A stretch of 64,000 nt of DNA from Clostridiales bacterium (lineage in GTDB: Bacteria > Bacillota > Clostridia > Christensenellales > Aristaeellaceae). The stretch covers positions 1 to 64,000 of the forward strand of contig JAFGGL010000065.1 of the NCBI GenBank assembly GCA_016930575.1. Reading direction: 5' to 3'. A program made the position numbers and the translations under genes. Numbering within the stretch: the first letter of the stretch is position 1; each line of letters opens with the position of its first letter. Of this stretch, positions 53,153 through 61,078 are shown piece by piece. The notes beneath the pieces were generated by a model. It made no database searches and was not told the origin of the DNA. It worked only from the letters and a program-made list of their open reading frames with translations.

Positions 53153-55525
53153 CTAGAGCGTGATGACGATCTCGTTTTCATCCTCAAGTTCCGTGATCGC
53201 CAGCAATCCGGCGGGGTGATGTTTGCCGTTGAGCGTCAACGTCCGTACGCCGCTTTCATGATGGTCGGGGTTGTTCACCGTTACGTGCAGCGTTTTGCCG
53301 CGGAAGGTTTTCTCCATCGTAAATCCATCCCATTCCGCCGGGATGGACGGAGAAATCAAAATCCCGTTCGGAGTAGGACGCAGCCCCAAAATGCCTTCCA
53401 CGCAGCCGACCATGACCGTGGAAGCGGTGCCGGTCAGCCAGTGCACGTGAGCACGGCCGAAGTATGGCGATTCGACGCTTTCGATAAACTGCCCGTGCGC
53501 GTAGGGCTCGATGACGCGGACGTTCGCGTTTTCGTTGAAACTGGCGGGGGATGATTCGCAGAAGTATTCAAACGCGCGGTTTCCGTGCCCGAGCAGCGCC
53601 TCGGCCAAAATCGCCCAGCCCTGAATCTGGCAGAATATCGCGCCGTTCTCCTTGGCACCGGGGTTAAAAAGTATCATGCGCGCGTCGTCGAAAGCTTCAA
53701 AGCGGTAAGGAGGCGCCATCACGCGGATGCCATACTTCGTGTTCAGTTTGTCGTACGCCGTCTGCATCACCGTTTCCGCGCGTTCTCCAGCGGCGCAGCC
53801 GGAGATCACAGACCAGCTCTGTGGATTAAGCCACATCGCGGCTTCGTTATGCCTTCCGGAGCCGATGACCTTACCGTTTTCCGAGATTCCCCGGATAAAG
53901 CGGTCGTCCTCCATGCAGACATTTTCGATAATGCCCTTCAGTTTCCGGCTCTCGTTATCCAGATACTTAGCGTACTCGTTGTCATCGATCGAAAGCTTGA
54001 GCAGCAGCTGCATGGCGTAGAATAACTGGAACGCGACGAATACGCTCTCGCCTTTTTCGCCCAGGTGCAGGCAATCGTTCCAGTCCGCGTGCAGCCCGGC
54101 GGGCATGCCGTGGCTGCCGAGGTGGGTCATGTTGAAGTTGATCGCGCGCTTCAGGTGGTCCAGCACCGTGCCTTCGTCCTGATCGGCATAGGGGACGACT
54201 TCGTCCAGAAATCCGCTGTCGCCCGTTTCTGAAACATATTTGTAGACCGTCGGGAACAGCCACAGCGCGTCGTCCGCGCGGTAATGCGGATGCCCCGTTT
54301 CTTTCGCATAACTTTCCTGGTCGGGCGTGTCCTCCTGCCCGGGGGTATGCGTATACCGCACCAGCGGAAGACCCGCGCCGTGATGCACCTGCCCGGACAG
54401 CATGAATTTCAACCTGTCTTTGGCCATCGCGGGATCCAGGTGGATGATACCCTGGATATCCTGCACGGTATCGCGGTACCCAAAGCCGTTGCGCTGGCCG
54501 CAGTAATACAGCGATGCGGCGCGGCTCCACACCACGGTGATGAAGCACTGGAAAGCGTTCCAAGTGTTGACCATCGCATTGAATTCGGCGCTGGGCGTTT
54601 GGATTTTCAGATTGTCAAGCTTCTGATACCAGTACGTTTTCAAAGCGCCGAGTTCGGCCTCGACCGTCTTCTGCGGCGCGTTTTCATACCTTGTGATGAT
54701 CTTCTGCGCGGCTTCAAGTTTCTTATTGCCGAGGAGGAAAACAAAGGTCTTTTCTTCGCCTGTGCGCAGCGTGAATTTCGTCTGCAGCGCTCCGCAGGGA
54801 TTGCCGTTGTAGCACTGGCTGCCGTCGCATTCGCCATGTGATACAGCCTGGGGCGCGCTGAAGCGGTTCCTGCCAAGGAAGGCTTCGCGCATGCCCGTAC
54901 AGCTGCTGACGGCGCTTCCGGCAAGGCCGAAGAAGCGCTTATCAGTCTGCGGACAGTATTCGTTGATATGCTGCAATATGCAGTTACCGATCTGCTCCGT
55001 GCGGCTGATGAATTGCGTGTATTGCAGGTTGACAAGGTCCTGCTCGTAGTTGCTTTCATTGGTGAACTCGCAGTACCCGAACGCAGACAACTTCCGTTCG
55101 CGCCCGGATTTATTCTGTACGGTCACGCTCCAGACCTCGTAAGCCGCGCCAAGCGGCACGTAATACTGCGCAACGGAACGGATGCCGGCATACTCGCTGT
55201 CAAACGCGGCGTAACCCATGCCGAAGCGGCAGAGCGTTTTATATTCGCCAAGCGGCTTCTGGACGGGTTTCCACGACGTACTCCAGAAATCGCCGGTTTG
55301 CTGATCCCGAAGGTAGATATAGCGGCCCGGCTCGTCGAACTGGTTGAAGGTATAGCGCAGGATGCGCCCCATCGCGCCGGACTTCACAAAGCTATACCCG
55401 CCCGAATTGACGGTGATGATCGCGCCGTATTCGGGCGAGCCCAGGTAATTCGTCCAGGGCGCGGGCGTGTTCGGGTTGGTAATCACGTATTCCCGATTGG
55501 TTTCGTCAAAATATCCGTACTGCAT
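53153..55525 (-). CDS. Glycoside hydrolase family 94 disaccharide phosphorylase
   Basis: Cytoplasmic inverting phosphorylase of 790 residues, splitting a beta-linked disaccharide with phosphate to a sugar 1-phosphate. The start YGYFDETNREYVITNPNTPAPWTNYLG and GGYSF block are the GH94 N-terminal landmarks. The DWND motif at 481-484 (HADWNDCLHLGEKGESVF) holds the general acid; TGTASTVMVGCVEGILGLRP ends the catalytic part. Length fits cellobiose or N,N'-diacetylchitobiose phosphorylases, and the APWTNYLG wording leans to the latter, but the substrate is not certain. ATG 55525 has GGAGG upstream. No sugar transporter is adjacent. Confidence 0.9.
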   Translation of the reverse strand: MQYGYFDETNREYVITNPNTPAPWTNYLGSPEYGAIITVNSGGYSFVKSGAMGRILRYTFNQFDEPGRYIYLRDQQTGDFWSTSWKPVQKPLGEYKTLCRFGMGYAAFDSEYAGIRSVAQYYVPLGAAYEVWSVTVQNKSGRERKLSAFGYCEFTNESNYEQDLVNLQYTQFISRTEQIGNCILQHINEYCPQTDKRFFGLAGSAVSSCTGMREAFLGRNRFSAPQAVSHGECDGSQCYNGNPCGALQTKFTLRTGEEKTFVFLLGNKKLEAAQKIITRYENAPQKTVEAELGALKTYWYQKLDNLKIQTPSAEFNAMVNTWNAFQCFITVVWSRAASLYYCGQRNGFGYRDTVQDIQGIIHLDPAMAKDRLKFMLSGQVHHGAGLPLVRYTHTPGQEDTPDQESYAKETGHPHYRADDALWLFPTVYKYVSETGDSGFLDEVVPYADQDEGTVLDHLKRAINFNMTHLGSHGMPAGLHADWNDCLHLGEKGESVFVAFQLFYAMQLLLKLSIDDNEYAKYLDNESRKLKGIIENVCMEDDRFIRGISENGKVIGSGRHNEAAMWLNPQSWSVISGCAAGERAETVMQTAYDKLNTKYGIRVMAPPYRFEAFDDARMILFNPGAKENGAIFCQIQGWAILAEALLGHGNRAFEYFCESSPASFNENANVRVIEPYAHGQFIESVESPYFGRAHVHWLTGTASTVMVGCVEGILGLRPTPNGILISPSIPAEWDGFTMEKTFRGKTLHVTVNNPDHHESGVRTLTLNGKHHPAGLLAITELEDENEIVITL

Positions 55526-55553
55526 GGCATTTCCTCCGGCCAGATGAATAGAA

Positions 55554-55609
55554 CATGAGGTTGAGTTTTGAAAAGCATAGCATAGGCTATGCTAAAACTC
55601 AACCTCATG
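55554..55609. repeat. Long intergenic palindrome between potD and the GH94 gene
   Basis: 16-bp arms CATGAGGTTGAGTTTT / AAAACTCAACCTCATG enclose an 8-bp inner stem AGCATAGC/GCTATGCT with loop ATAG. The only asymmetry is a 4-nt bulge (GAAA) in the left arm. There is no long T-run on either side, so a simple intrinsic terminator is not convincing. It could be a processing or stabilising site, an attenuator, or a copy of a dispersed palindromic repeat. Confidence 0.8.
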
Positions 55610-55636
55610 GAGAGAGAAATTTAAAACGTTTTCGTA

Positions 55637-56698
55637 TCAGTTGGCCGTTGCGCTCTTGATCTCAAGCCAAACGGTGTTGTACACCTCAATGAAATCCTGG
55701 ATGTCGAGCAGCACTTCGCAATTCGCGACGATTTCTGCGGGCGGATTGAGGGTGGGGTTCCCGGTATAGTCTTCGCCCATCATGGCCACAGCCTCGGTAT
55801 TGGGCGAGGAGTACCAGATCTCTTCACAATTCATCTGTGCGATATCCGGGCGGCAGAGGAAGTTGACGAACGCTTCGGCATTCTCCTTGTTTTTGGCCGC
55901 CTTGGTGATCACCATACCGTCGACCCAGATGTTTGAGCCTTCTTCGGGTACGACATAATGGAGGTCCCCGTTGAGTTCGATCGCGTACTGCGCGTCGCCG
56001 CTCCAGATCACGGCCATCGCGGCTTCCCCGGCGGCCATCTTGTCCTTGATCTCATCCACTTGATACGCTTTTACGATGCCGTCTTTCTTTTGCTTGATCA
56101 GCAGGTCCTTCGCGTCGTTGAGTTCCAGCGGATCGCGCGTATTCATGGAGTATCCGAGGTACTTCAGCGCCAGGCCGATACTGTCGCGCGGGGAATCGAG
56201 CATCAGGACGCTGTCCTGATATTGCGGGTCGAATATAGCGCCCCAACTTGTAACAGGCTCAGTAATCATCGTCGTGTTGTACAGGATGCCGACCGTTCCC
56301 CACATATACGGCACGCTATACAGGTTGCCGGGATCGTAACCAGGATTGAGCAGGTTCTCGTCGATATACTGCAGATTCGGAACGTTTTCAAAATTGATCT
56401 CGGCCAGCAAATCCTCGCTGATCATCCGTTCAATCGCGTAATCCGAAGGAAATACGACGTCGAAGGACTGCGGGGAATTGCGCACCTTGACCAGCATGTC
56501 TTCATTGGTCGTGAAATTCATCATGTTTACCTTGATGCCGGTTTCTTCCTCAAACATACCCAATACGTCTTCGTTGATATAGTCCTCCCAATTGAATATA
56601 TTGACCACTTTTTCTTCAATCCTCGCCCTAACCACAAAGAAAACCACGGCGGCGGCGACGACGACCAGCGCGATCAGAATGATCCAGATTTTTTTCAT
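55637..56698 (-). CDS. potD: Polyamine ABC transporter substrate-binding protein PotD
   Basis: Extracytoplasmic spermidine/putrescine receptor of 353 residues. VVNIFNWEDYINEDVLGMFEEETGIKV, FDVVFPSDYAIERM, PYMWGTVGILYN and MLDSPRD are typical PotD/PotF landmarks. The N-terminus is a hydrophobic helix (about 4-23) without a lipobox cysteine, so it is probably held by an uncleaved anchor rather than a lipid. ATG 56698 follows GGGAGGAAAC. Last gene of the potABCD operon, 47 bp after potC. Confidence 0.93.
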   Translation of the reverse strand: MKKIWIILIALVVVAAAVVFFVVRARIEEKVVNIFNWEDYINEDVLGMFEEETGIKVNMMNFTTNEDMLVKVRNSPQSFDVVFPSDYAIERMISEDLLAEINFENVPNLQYIDENLLNPGYDPGNLYSVPYMWGTVGILYNTTMITEPVTSWGAIFDPQYQDSVLMLDSPRDSIGLALKYLGYSMNTRDPLELNDAKDLLIKQKKDGIVKAYQVDEIKDKMAAGEAAMAVIWSGDAQYAIELNGDLHYVVPEEGSNIWVDGMVITKAAKNKENAEAFVNFLCRPDIAQMNCEEIWYSSPNTEAVAMMGEDYTGNPTLNPPAEIVANCEVLLDIQDFIEVYNTVWLEIKSATAN

Positions 56699-56745
56699 CG
56701 GATGTTTCCTCCCAATTCTTTTATATAAACGCAGTCGCGTTTATT

Positions 56746-57519
56746 TCAGCGTTTCTCCGCGCGCGCCGCGCGGCGGTTGATCATCAGCAGCAGTATGAGA
56801 AGCGACAGGAACATCAGCGCGCTTAAAGCGTTGAGCGTCGGCTCTATGCCGATGCGCGCCTTGGAATAGATCAGCGTGGAGAGGTTTTGCACCATCGGGC
56901 TTGTGGTGAAATAACTGATGACGAAATCGTCCAGCGAGAGCGTGAACGCCAGCAGGCAGCCCGTGATGATGCCGGGAACGATTTCCGGCAGGATCACATG
57001 CACCAGTGCGTAGGACGGCGTAGCGCCTAGATCCAGCGCCGCTTCGTACGTGTGCTTGTTCATCTGCTTGAGTTTGGGCATGACGGACAGGATGACAAAC
57101 GGCGTGTTGAAGGTGATGTGCGCAAGCAACATCGTGAAGTAGCCGCGCTCGATCCTGGCAAACGTGAACAGGATCATCAGCGAAATGCCCGTAACGATAT
57201 CGGGCATCGTCAGCGGCAGGGTCGTCATCGTCATCATGAAGCCCTGCGGGCGCTTGCGCATCGCGTGGATGCCGATGGCGGCCAGCGTGCCGAGTACAGT
57301 TGCGGCAATCGCGGCGATCACCGCGACGGACAGCGTGACGTACAGGGCTTTAAGGATCGCCGCGTCCTGAAACAGGTCCGCGTACCAGTGCAGCGAGAAG
57401 CCTTCCCATTTCGCGCGGCTTTTCCCTGCGTTGAAACTGTAGAAGATCAGCACGACGATCGGGACATACAGGAAGAAGAGTATGAACGCGAGATACGTAC
57501 GCTTGATGATACGGCTCAT
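56746..57519 (-). CDS. potC: Polyamine ABC transporter permease PotC
   Basis: Inner-membrane permease of 257 residues with six predicted helices. The EAA coupling motif toward the C-terminus reads EAALDLGATPSYALVHVILPEIVPGI. Helices LAFILFFLYVPIVVLIFYSF and SLDDFVISYF are typical of PotC. It overlaps potB by ATGA, so the two permeases are made together. Confidence 0.94.
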   Translation of the reverse strand: MSRIIKRTYLAFILFFLYVPIVVLIFYSFNAGKSRAKWEGFSLHWYADLFQDAAILKALYVTLSVAVIAAIAATVLGTLAAIGIHAMRKRPQGFMMTMTTLPLTMPDIVTGISLMILFTFARIERGYFTMLLAHITFNTPFVILSVMPKLKQMNKHTYEAALDLGATPSYALVHVILPEIVPGIITGCLLAFTLSLDDFVISYFTTSPMVQNLSTLIYSKARIGIEPTLNALSALMFLSLLILLLMINRRAARAEKR

Positions 57520-58502
57520 ACGATTCCGCTCCCTTCCGATTCGGGGTCAACCCTGCGCAGGATGCCGAGGCTTAAAAGGATCAGCGCCATCATCACGAGG
57601 CTCAGCGCGCTGCCAAGGTTCCAGTTGCCCTGGAACAGAAAGCGGTTTTCGATCAGATCGCCGAACATCATCGTATTCCCTCCGCCGAGGATACGCGGGA
57701 TGAAAAACGTGGTGACGGACGGCATGAACACCATCGTGATGCCGGATACCACGCCGGGCAGGCTGAGCGGCGCCGTGACCGTCCAAAACGTCCGGGTCGG
57801 GTTTGCGCCGAGATCCTGCGCGGCTTCCAGCAGCCGGTAATCCATCTTCGTCAATGCGGTATAGATCGGGAAAACCATAAACGGCAGGAAGTTGTACACC
57901 ATCCCGAGCAGCACGGCCGTATTGTTGTACATGAGCTGTACTTTCGGCAGTCCGAGGAGATGGAAAACGGTATTGATCAGACCGCTGTCCTCCAGAATCG
58001 ACATCCAGGCGATGGTGCGCAGAAGAAAATTCATCCACATGGGAATCACGAACAGCACTACGATGATTGCGCCGAACTTCATCTTTCTGTCCGCCATGAA
58101 ATACGCTGCCGGATACCCGAAAAACAGGCAAATGGCAGTACATAAAAGCGCCATCCACAGCGAATATACGAGGATTCCGATGTTGACATAGCCCCGCGTG
58201 ATGAGCACTTCGTATTCCGGGCCCATTTGCCTGTACAGCTGGTTGACGGAATAATTGCTGTCCCAGAAATTCTTGAAGTTATCCAACGTCAGCGCGCCGG
58301 TGGAATCCGTAAACGCATAGTAGGTGATCAGCAGCACGGGGACGACGGTGAACAACACCATCCAAAGCGTGTACGGCGACGCGAAGAAGGAACGCTTAAA
58401 CCCGTGCGAGCGGCGGACGGAAATGAAAACAAGCGCGGCAAAGCCGAACAGGATCAGCGCGATGCCGCCGATCATCAAAACGGAAACGTTGTCGCCGGTC
58501 AT
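57516..58502 (-). CDS. potB: Polyamine ABC transporter permease PotB
   Basis: Permease of 328 residues, longer than usual PotB because of an N-terminal extra helix and basic loop (about 1-35) before the six core helices. The EAA motif is LEAAQDLGANPTRTFWTVTAPLSLPGV. The start overlaps the potA stop by ATGA. An alternative internal start is not supported by a ribosome site, so the extension appears real. Confidence 0.93.
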   Translation of the reverse strand: MTGDNVSVLMIGGIALILFGFAALVFISVRRSHGFKRSFFASPYTLWMVLFTVVPVLLITYYAFTDSTGALTLDNFKNFWDSNYSVNQLYRQMGPEYEVLITRGYVNIGILVYSLWMALLCTAICLFFGYPAAYFMADRKMKFGAIIVVLFVIPMWMNFLLRTIAWMSILEDSGLINTVFHLLGLPKVQLMYNNTAVLLGMVYNFLPFMVFPIYTALTKMDYRLLEAAQDLGANPTRTFWTVTAPLSLPGVVSGITMVFMPSVTTFFIPRILGGGNTMMFGDLIENRFLFQGNWNLGSALSLVMMALILLSLGILRRVDPESEGSGIV

Positions 58503-59599
58503 GACACTTCGTCTCCTTCGATGATTTCATCAGGCATATCTTCCTCGTTTTCAGCGGGTATCGGATTCATGATGTGGATATTGAAGGGGATGATGCTAAG
58601 CCCCACCCGCGTGCCCGGTTCCTGCATGACGGTGGAATGGATTTTGAACTCCAGTTCACCGGCATTGATGATCATTTCGTAATGGACGCCTTTGAACAGC
58701 ACGCTTTCCACCGTGCCGGTGATCTGGCCTGCGTCCATATCGACGATTTGAATGTCTTCCGGACGTATGACGATATCCACAGGCTGGTTATGCCCGAAAC
58801 CCTTGTCCACGCAGGGGAAGTCGCAGCCGGCGAAGCGTACGAGCTGATCTTCCAGCATGATGCCCGGGTAAATATTGCTTTCGCCGATGAAATCCGCGAC
58901 AAAGGAGTTCACAGGTTCGTCGTAAACGTCCTTGGGCGTGCCGATCTGCAGAATCCTTCCTCTGTTCATCACCACCACCGTATCGCTCATGGTGAGCGCT
59001 TCTTCCTGATCGTGCGTCACATACAAAAACGTAATGCCGAGCATTCTCTGCATGCGTTTGAGTTCCAGTTGCATATCCTTGCGCAGTTTAAGATCCAAAG
59101 CGCCCAGCGGCTCGTCCAGCAGCAGAACCTGCGGCTCGTTGATCAGCGCTCGCGCGATGGCGACACGCTGCTGCTGCCCGCCGGAAAGCTGATCGACTCT
59201 GCGCTTGCCGTAGCCGCGGAGATCCACAAGATCCAGCATTTTCTCCACGCGCTTTTTGATTTCGGCTGAGGGCACTTTCGCGATACGCTGGCCAAAGGCG
59301 ATGTTGTCCTGCACGTTGAGATGGGGGAAGAGCGCGTATTTTTGGAATATCGTATTCACTTTCCGCTTATACGGAGGCAAATGGGTGATATCCTTTCCCT
59401 CAAACAGCACAACGCCCTCGGTGGGGTGTTCAAACCCGCCGATGATCCGAAGCGTCGTGGTTTTGCCGCAGCCGCTGGGGCCGAGCAAGGTGACGAACTC
59501 GTTTTCACGGATATACAGATTGATATCCTCAAGAACGAGTGTATTGTCATATTCTTTGGAAATGTTTTGCAGGTCGATCAATCGTTCCATATCAGCCAT
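58499..59599 (-). CDS. potA: Polyamine ABC transporter ATP-binding protein PotA
   Basis: ATPase of the polyamine importer, 366 residues. Walker A is GPSGCGKTT, the signature QLSGGQQQR, Walker B LLLDEPLGALD, and the H-loop lies in VTHDQEEAL. A C-terminal TOBE regulatory domain of about 130 residues follows. The wording DNTLVLEDINLYIRENEFVTLLG is that of PotA. ATG 59599 has AAGGAGA upstream; it follows the XRE-cupin regulator by 24 bp. Confidence 0.95.
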   Translation of the reverse strand: MADMERLIDLQNISKEYDNTLVLEDINLYIRENEFVTLLGPSGCGKTTTLRIIGGFEHPTEGVVLFEGKDITHLPPYKRKVNTIFQKYALFPHLNVQDNIAFGQRIAKVPSAEIKKRVEKMLDLVDLRGYGKRRVDQLSGGQQQRVAIARALINEPQVLLLDEPLGALDLKLRKDMQLELKRMQRMLGITFLYVTHDQEEALTMSDTVVVMNRGRILQIGTPKDVYDEPVNSFVADFIGESNIYPGIMLEDQLVRFAGCDFPCVDKGFGHNQPVDIVIRPEDIQIVDMDAGQITGTVESVLFKGVHYEMIINAGELEFKIHSTVMQEPGTRVGLSIIPFNIHIMNPIPAENEEDMPDEIIEGDEVS

Positions 59600-59623
59600 C
59601 TGTCGGTCTCCTTCATGCGCGTG

Positions 59624-60166
59624 CTAGAAGTTCGGGGGATTGCTTACCCATATGACCTTTGCCGTAGTCGTGCCTATATTGCGGAGTGAATGCGCGGAGG
59701 CGGGATGCAGGCAGAAACTGGATCGCTTTTTAACGATATATTCCTGCTTTCCGATGCAAAGCAATACGCAGCCTGCGAGCACATACCCGAATTCCTCGCC
59801 CTCGTGCGGCGGGATTTTCATCGATTCTCCGCCGGCTTCCAGTTCCAGCAAGATCGGTTCCATGCTATTTTTCTGTGCGTCCGGGACTAACCATGTGATC
59901 TTGCCGCTTTTCTCCCCGTCGTCCTGTTTCTCAAACATGTCCGCAGGCGAGAATACGAGTTTTTCCTTGCTGTCGTCGGTGAAAAACGACTGCGGACTGG
60001 TGCCGAGGCTTTCCAGGATATCGATCAGCGTAGCGATGGAGGGCGAGGTCAGGTCGCGCTCAACCTGCGAAATGAATCCTTTGCTCAGTTCGCAGCGGTC
60101 CGCAAGCTCCGCTTGCGTAAGGTTTTTCTGCAACCGCAGCTCACGAAGTTTTTCACCGATGCGCAC
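59624..60166 (-). CDS. XRE-cupin transcriptional regulator of the polyamine operon (PuuR-like)
   Basis: A 180-residue regulator with an N-terminal helix-turn-helix (IGEKLRELRLQKNLTQAELADRCELSKGFISQVE) and a C-terminal cupin sensor (IPPHEGEEFGYVLAG, PASAHSLRNIG). The same layout is seen in PuuR-type polyamine regulators. The start is GTG 60166, 9 bp after AGGAG; TTG 60175 would overlap that site. It is the first gene of the operon with potABCD and has a perfect palindrome 22 bp upstream. It probably represses the operon when polyamine is plentiful. Confidence 0.88.
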   Translation of the reverse strand: MRIGEKLRELRLQKNLTQAELADRCELSKGFISQVERDLTSPSIATLIDILESLGTSPQSFFTDDSKEKLVFSPADMFEKQDDGEKSGKITWLVPDAQKNSMEPILLELEAGGESMKIPPHEGEEFGYVLAGCVLLCIGKQEYIVKKRSSFCLHPASAHSLRNIGTTTAKVIWVSNPPNF

Positions 60167-60187
60167 CGCAAACAACTCCTTTAGTTG

Positions 60188-60204
60188 GTTTAGTAAAACT
60201 AAAC
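60188..60204. promoter_or_regulatory. Palindromic operator of the XRE-cupin regulator
   Basis: Perfect 17-bp palindrome GTTTAGT-AAA-ACTAAAC, 22 bp upstream of the chosen start and downstream of the putative promoter. The likely operator for autorepression. Confidence 0.65.
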
Positions 60205-60219
60205 ATCCAAACGTAGTAT

Positions 60220-60249
60220 ATTAAACCACAATACATTTTTTGATGTCAA
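60220..60249 (-). promoter_or_regulatory. Candidate promoter of the XRE-pot operon
   Basis: Minus-strand TTGACA (60249-60244) and TTTAAT (60225-60220), spacer 18 bp. TATACT at 60220-60215 is an alternative -10 with poor spacing. Confidence 0.4.
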
Positions 60250-60286
60250 TCGTTTTTTGTATTTTCGCTGGATATTTTACGCGCTC

Positions 60287-60315
60287 TTGACAGAAACGAA
60301 ACCCTGCCGTATGAT
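60287..60315 (+). promoter_or_regulatory. Sigma-A promoter of the thiT leader
   Basis: TTGACA (60287-60292), 17-bp spacer, TATGAT (60310-60315), just upstream of the riboswitch. Confidence 0.8.
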
Positions 60316-60325
60316 GTACCTGCGC

Positions 60326-60417
60326 GAAAGCGCAAGGGGTGCTGAGAAATCGGCTGAGATCGGGCATGGCCCGGGACCCTTGAACCTGATCCGGGTAATG
60401 CCGGCGTAGGAATCAAG
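60326..60417 (+). ncRNA. TPP riboswitch (THI element)
   Basis: Conserved aptamer blocks are in order: AGGGGTGC, GGCTGAGAT, ACCCTTGAACCTGATC, and CGGGTAATGCCGGCGTAGGAA. This is the thiamine-pyrophosphate sensing element, and it precedes thiT directly. It should reduce thiT expression when TPP is abundant. Confidence 0.95.
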
Positions 60418-60430
60418 TGCATGAAATGAT

Positions 60431-60461
60431 TTCCCGCGTTGCATACCCGCAATCGCGGGAA
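60431..60461 (+). promoter_or_regulatory. Hairpin of the riboswitch expression platform
   Basis: TTCCCGCG / CGCGGGAA (8 bp) plus an inner TTGC/GCAA form one long stem just after the aptamer. It is followed by only a weak T-rich tract, and the thiT ribosome site (GGAGGAAAC) lies outside the stem, so whether control is by termination or by another mechanism is not settled. Confidence 0.55.
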
Positions 60462-60486
60462 TTTACTATGTTTGGAGGAAACAAAG

Positions 60487-61068
60487 ATGAGTGTTACCCT
60501 TCGTAAAATCACGGAAACGGCCATCATGCTTGCCGTGGCAACGGTGCTCAGCATTCTGCAATTCACGGGCCCCTGGGCGCTGGGCGGAAGCATCACGGTA
60601 TGCAGCATGCTGCCGATCATCCTGATCGCGCACCGCTATGGAACCAAATGGGGGCTGCTGACCGCGTTGACTTACAGCCTGTTGCAATTGCTGCTCGGGC
60701 TTCGCAACGTGCAATACGCGCCCAACGCCGTCACGGCAATCGGCATCATCATGCTGGACTACGTGCTGGCGTTCGGCGTGCTTGGATTCGCGGCCGTTTT
60801 CGATTCAGTTTTCAAATCCAGAAAAAAGTCGCTCATGATCGGGATCATCGTCACCATGTCGGGGCGTTTCCTCTGCCATTTCGTCAGCGGCATCATCATC
60901 TGGGAAGCACTATGGCCCAATTCCCTCGGATGGGCGACGTGGATCTGGTCGCTCGCCTACAACGGTTCGTATATGCTGCCCGAAATCCTGATTACGCTGG
61001 CCGTCGCATACGTGCTGTATAAACCATTGGAGGAGTACTTCCGCACTCCTCCAATTAAGAACGTATAG
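60487..61068 (+). CDS. thiT: Thiamine transporter ThiT (ECF S-component)
   Basis: A membrane protein of 193 residues that captures thiamine for an energy-coupling-factor importer. It has about six hydrophobic helices, an N-terminal TETAIMLAVATVLS segment, and a TGPWALGGSITVCSMLPI loop. The substrate-binding region NVQYAPNAV and the aromatic-rich WIWSLAYNGSYMLPEI near the C-terminus are typical of ThiT. ATG 60487 follows TTGGAGGAAAC; a longer frame upstream overlaps the leader hairpin and is discounted. Its riboswitch leader fits the role. The ECF ATPases are elsewhere. Confidence 0.93.
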   Translation: MSVTLRKITETAIMLAVATVLSILQFTGPWALGGSITVCSMLPIILIAHRYGTKWGLLTALTYSLLQLLLGLRNVQYAPNAVTAIGIIMLDYVLAFGVLGFAAVFDSVFKSRKKSLMIGIIVTMSGRFLCHFVSGIIIWEALWPNSLGWATWIWSLAYNGSYMLPEILITLAVAYVLYKPLEEYFRTPPIKNV

Positions 61069-61078
61069 GGTTTGCCGG

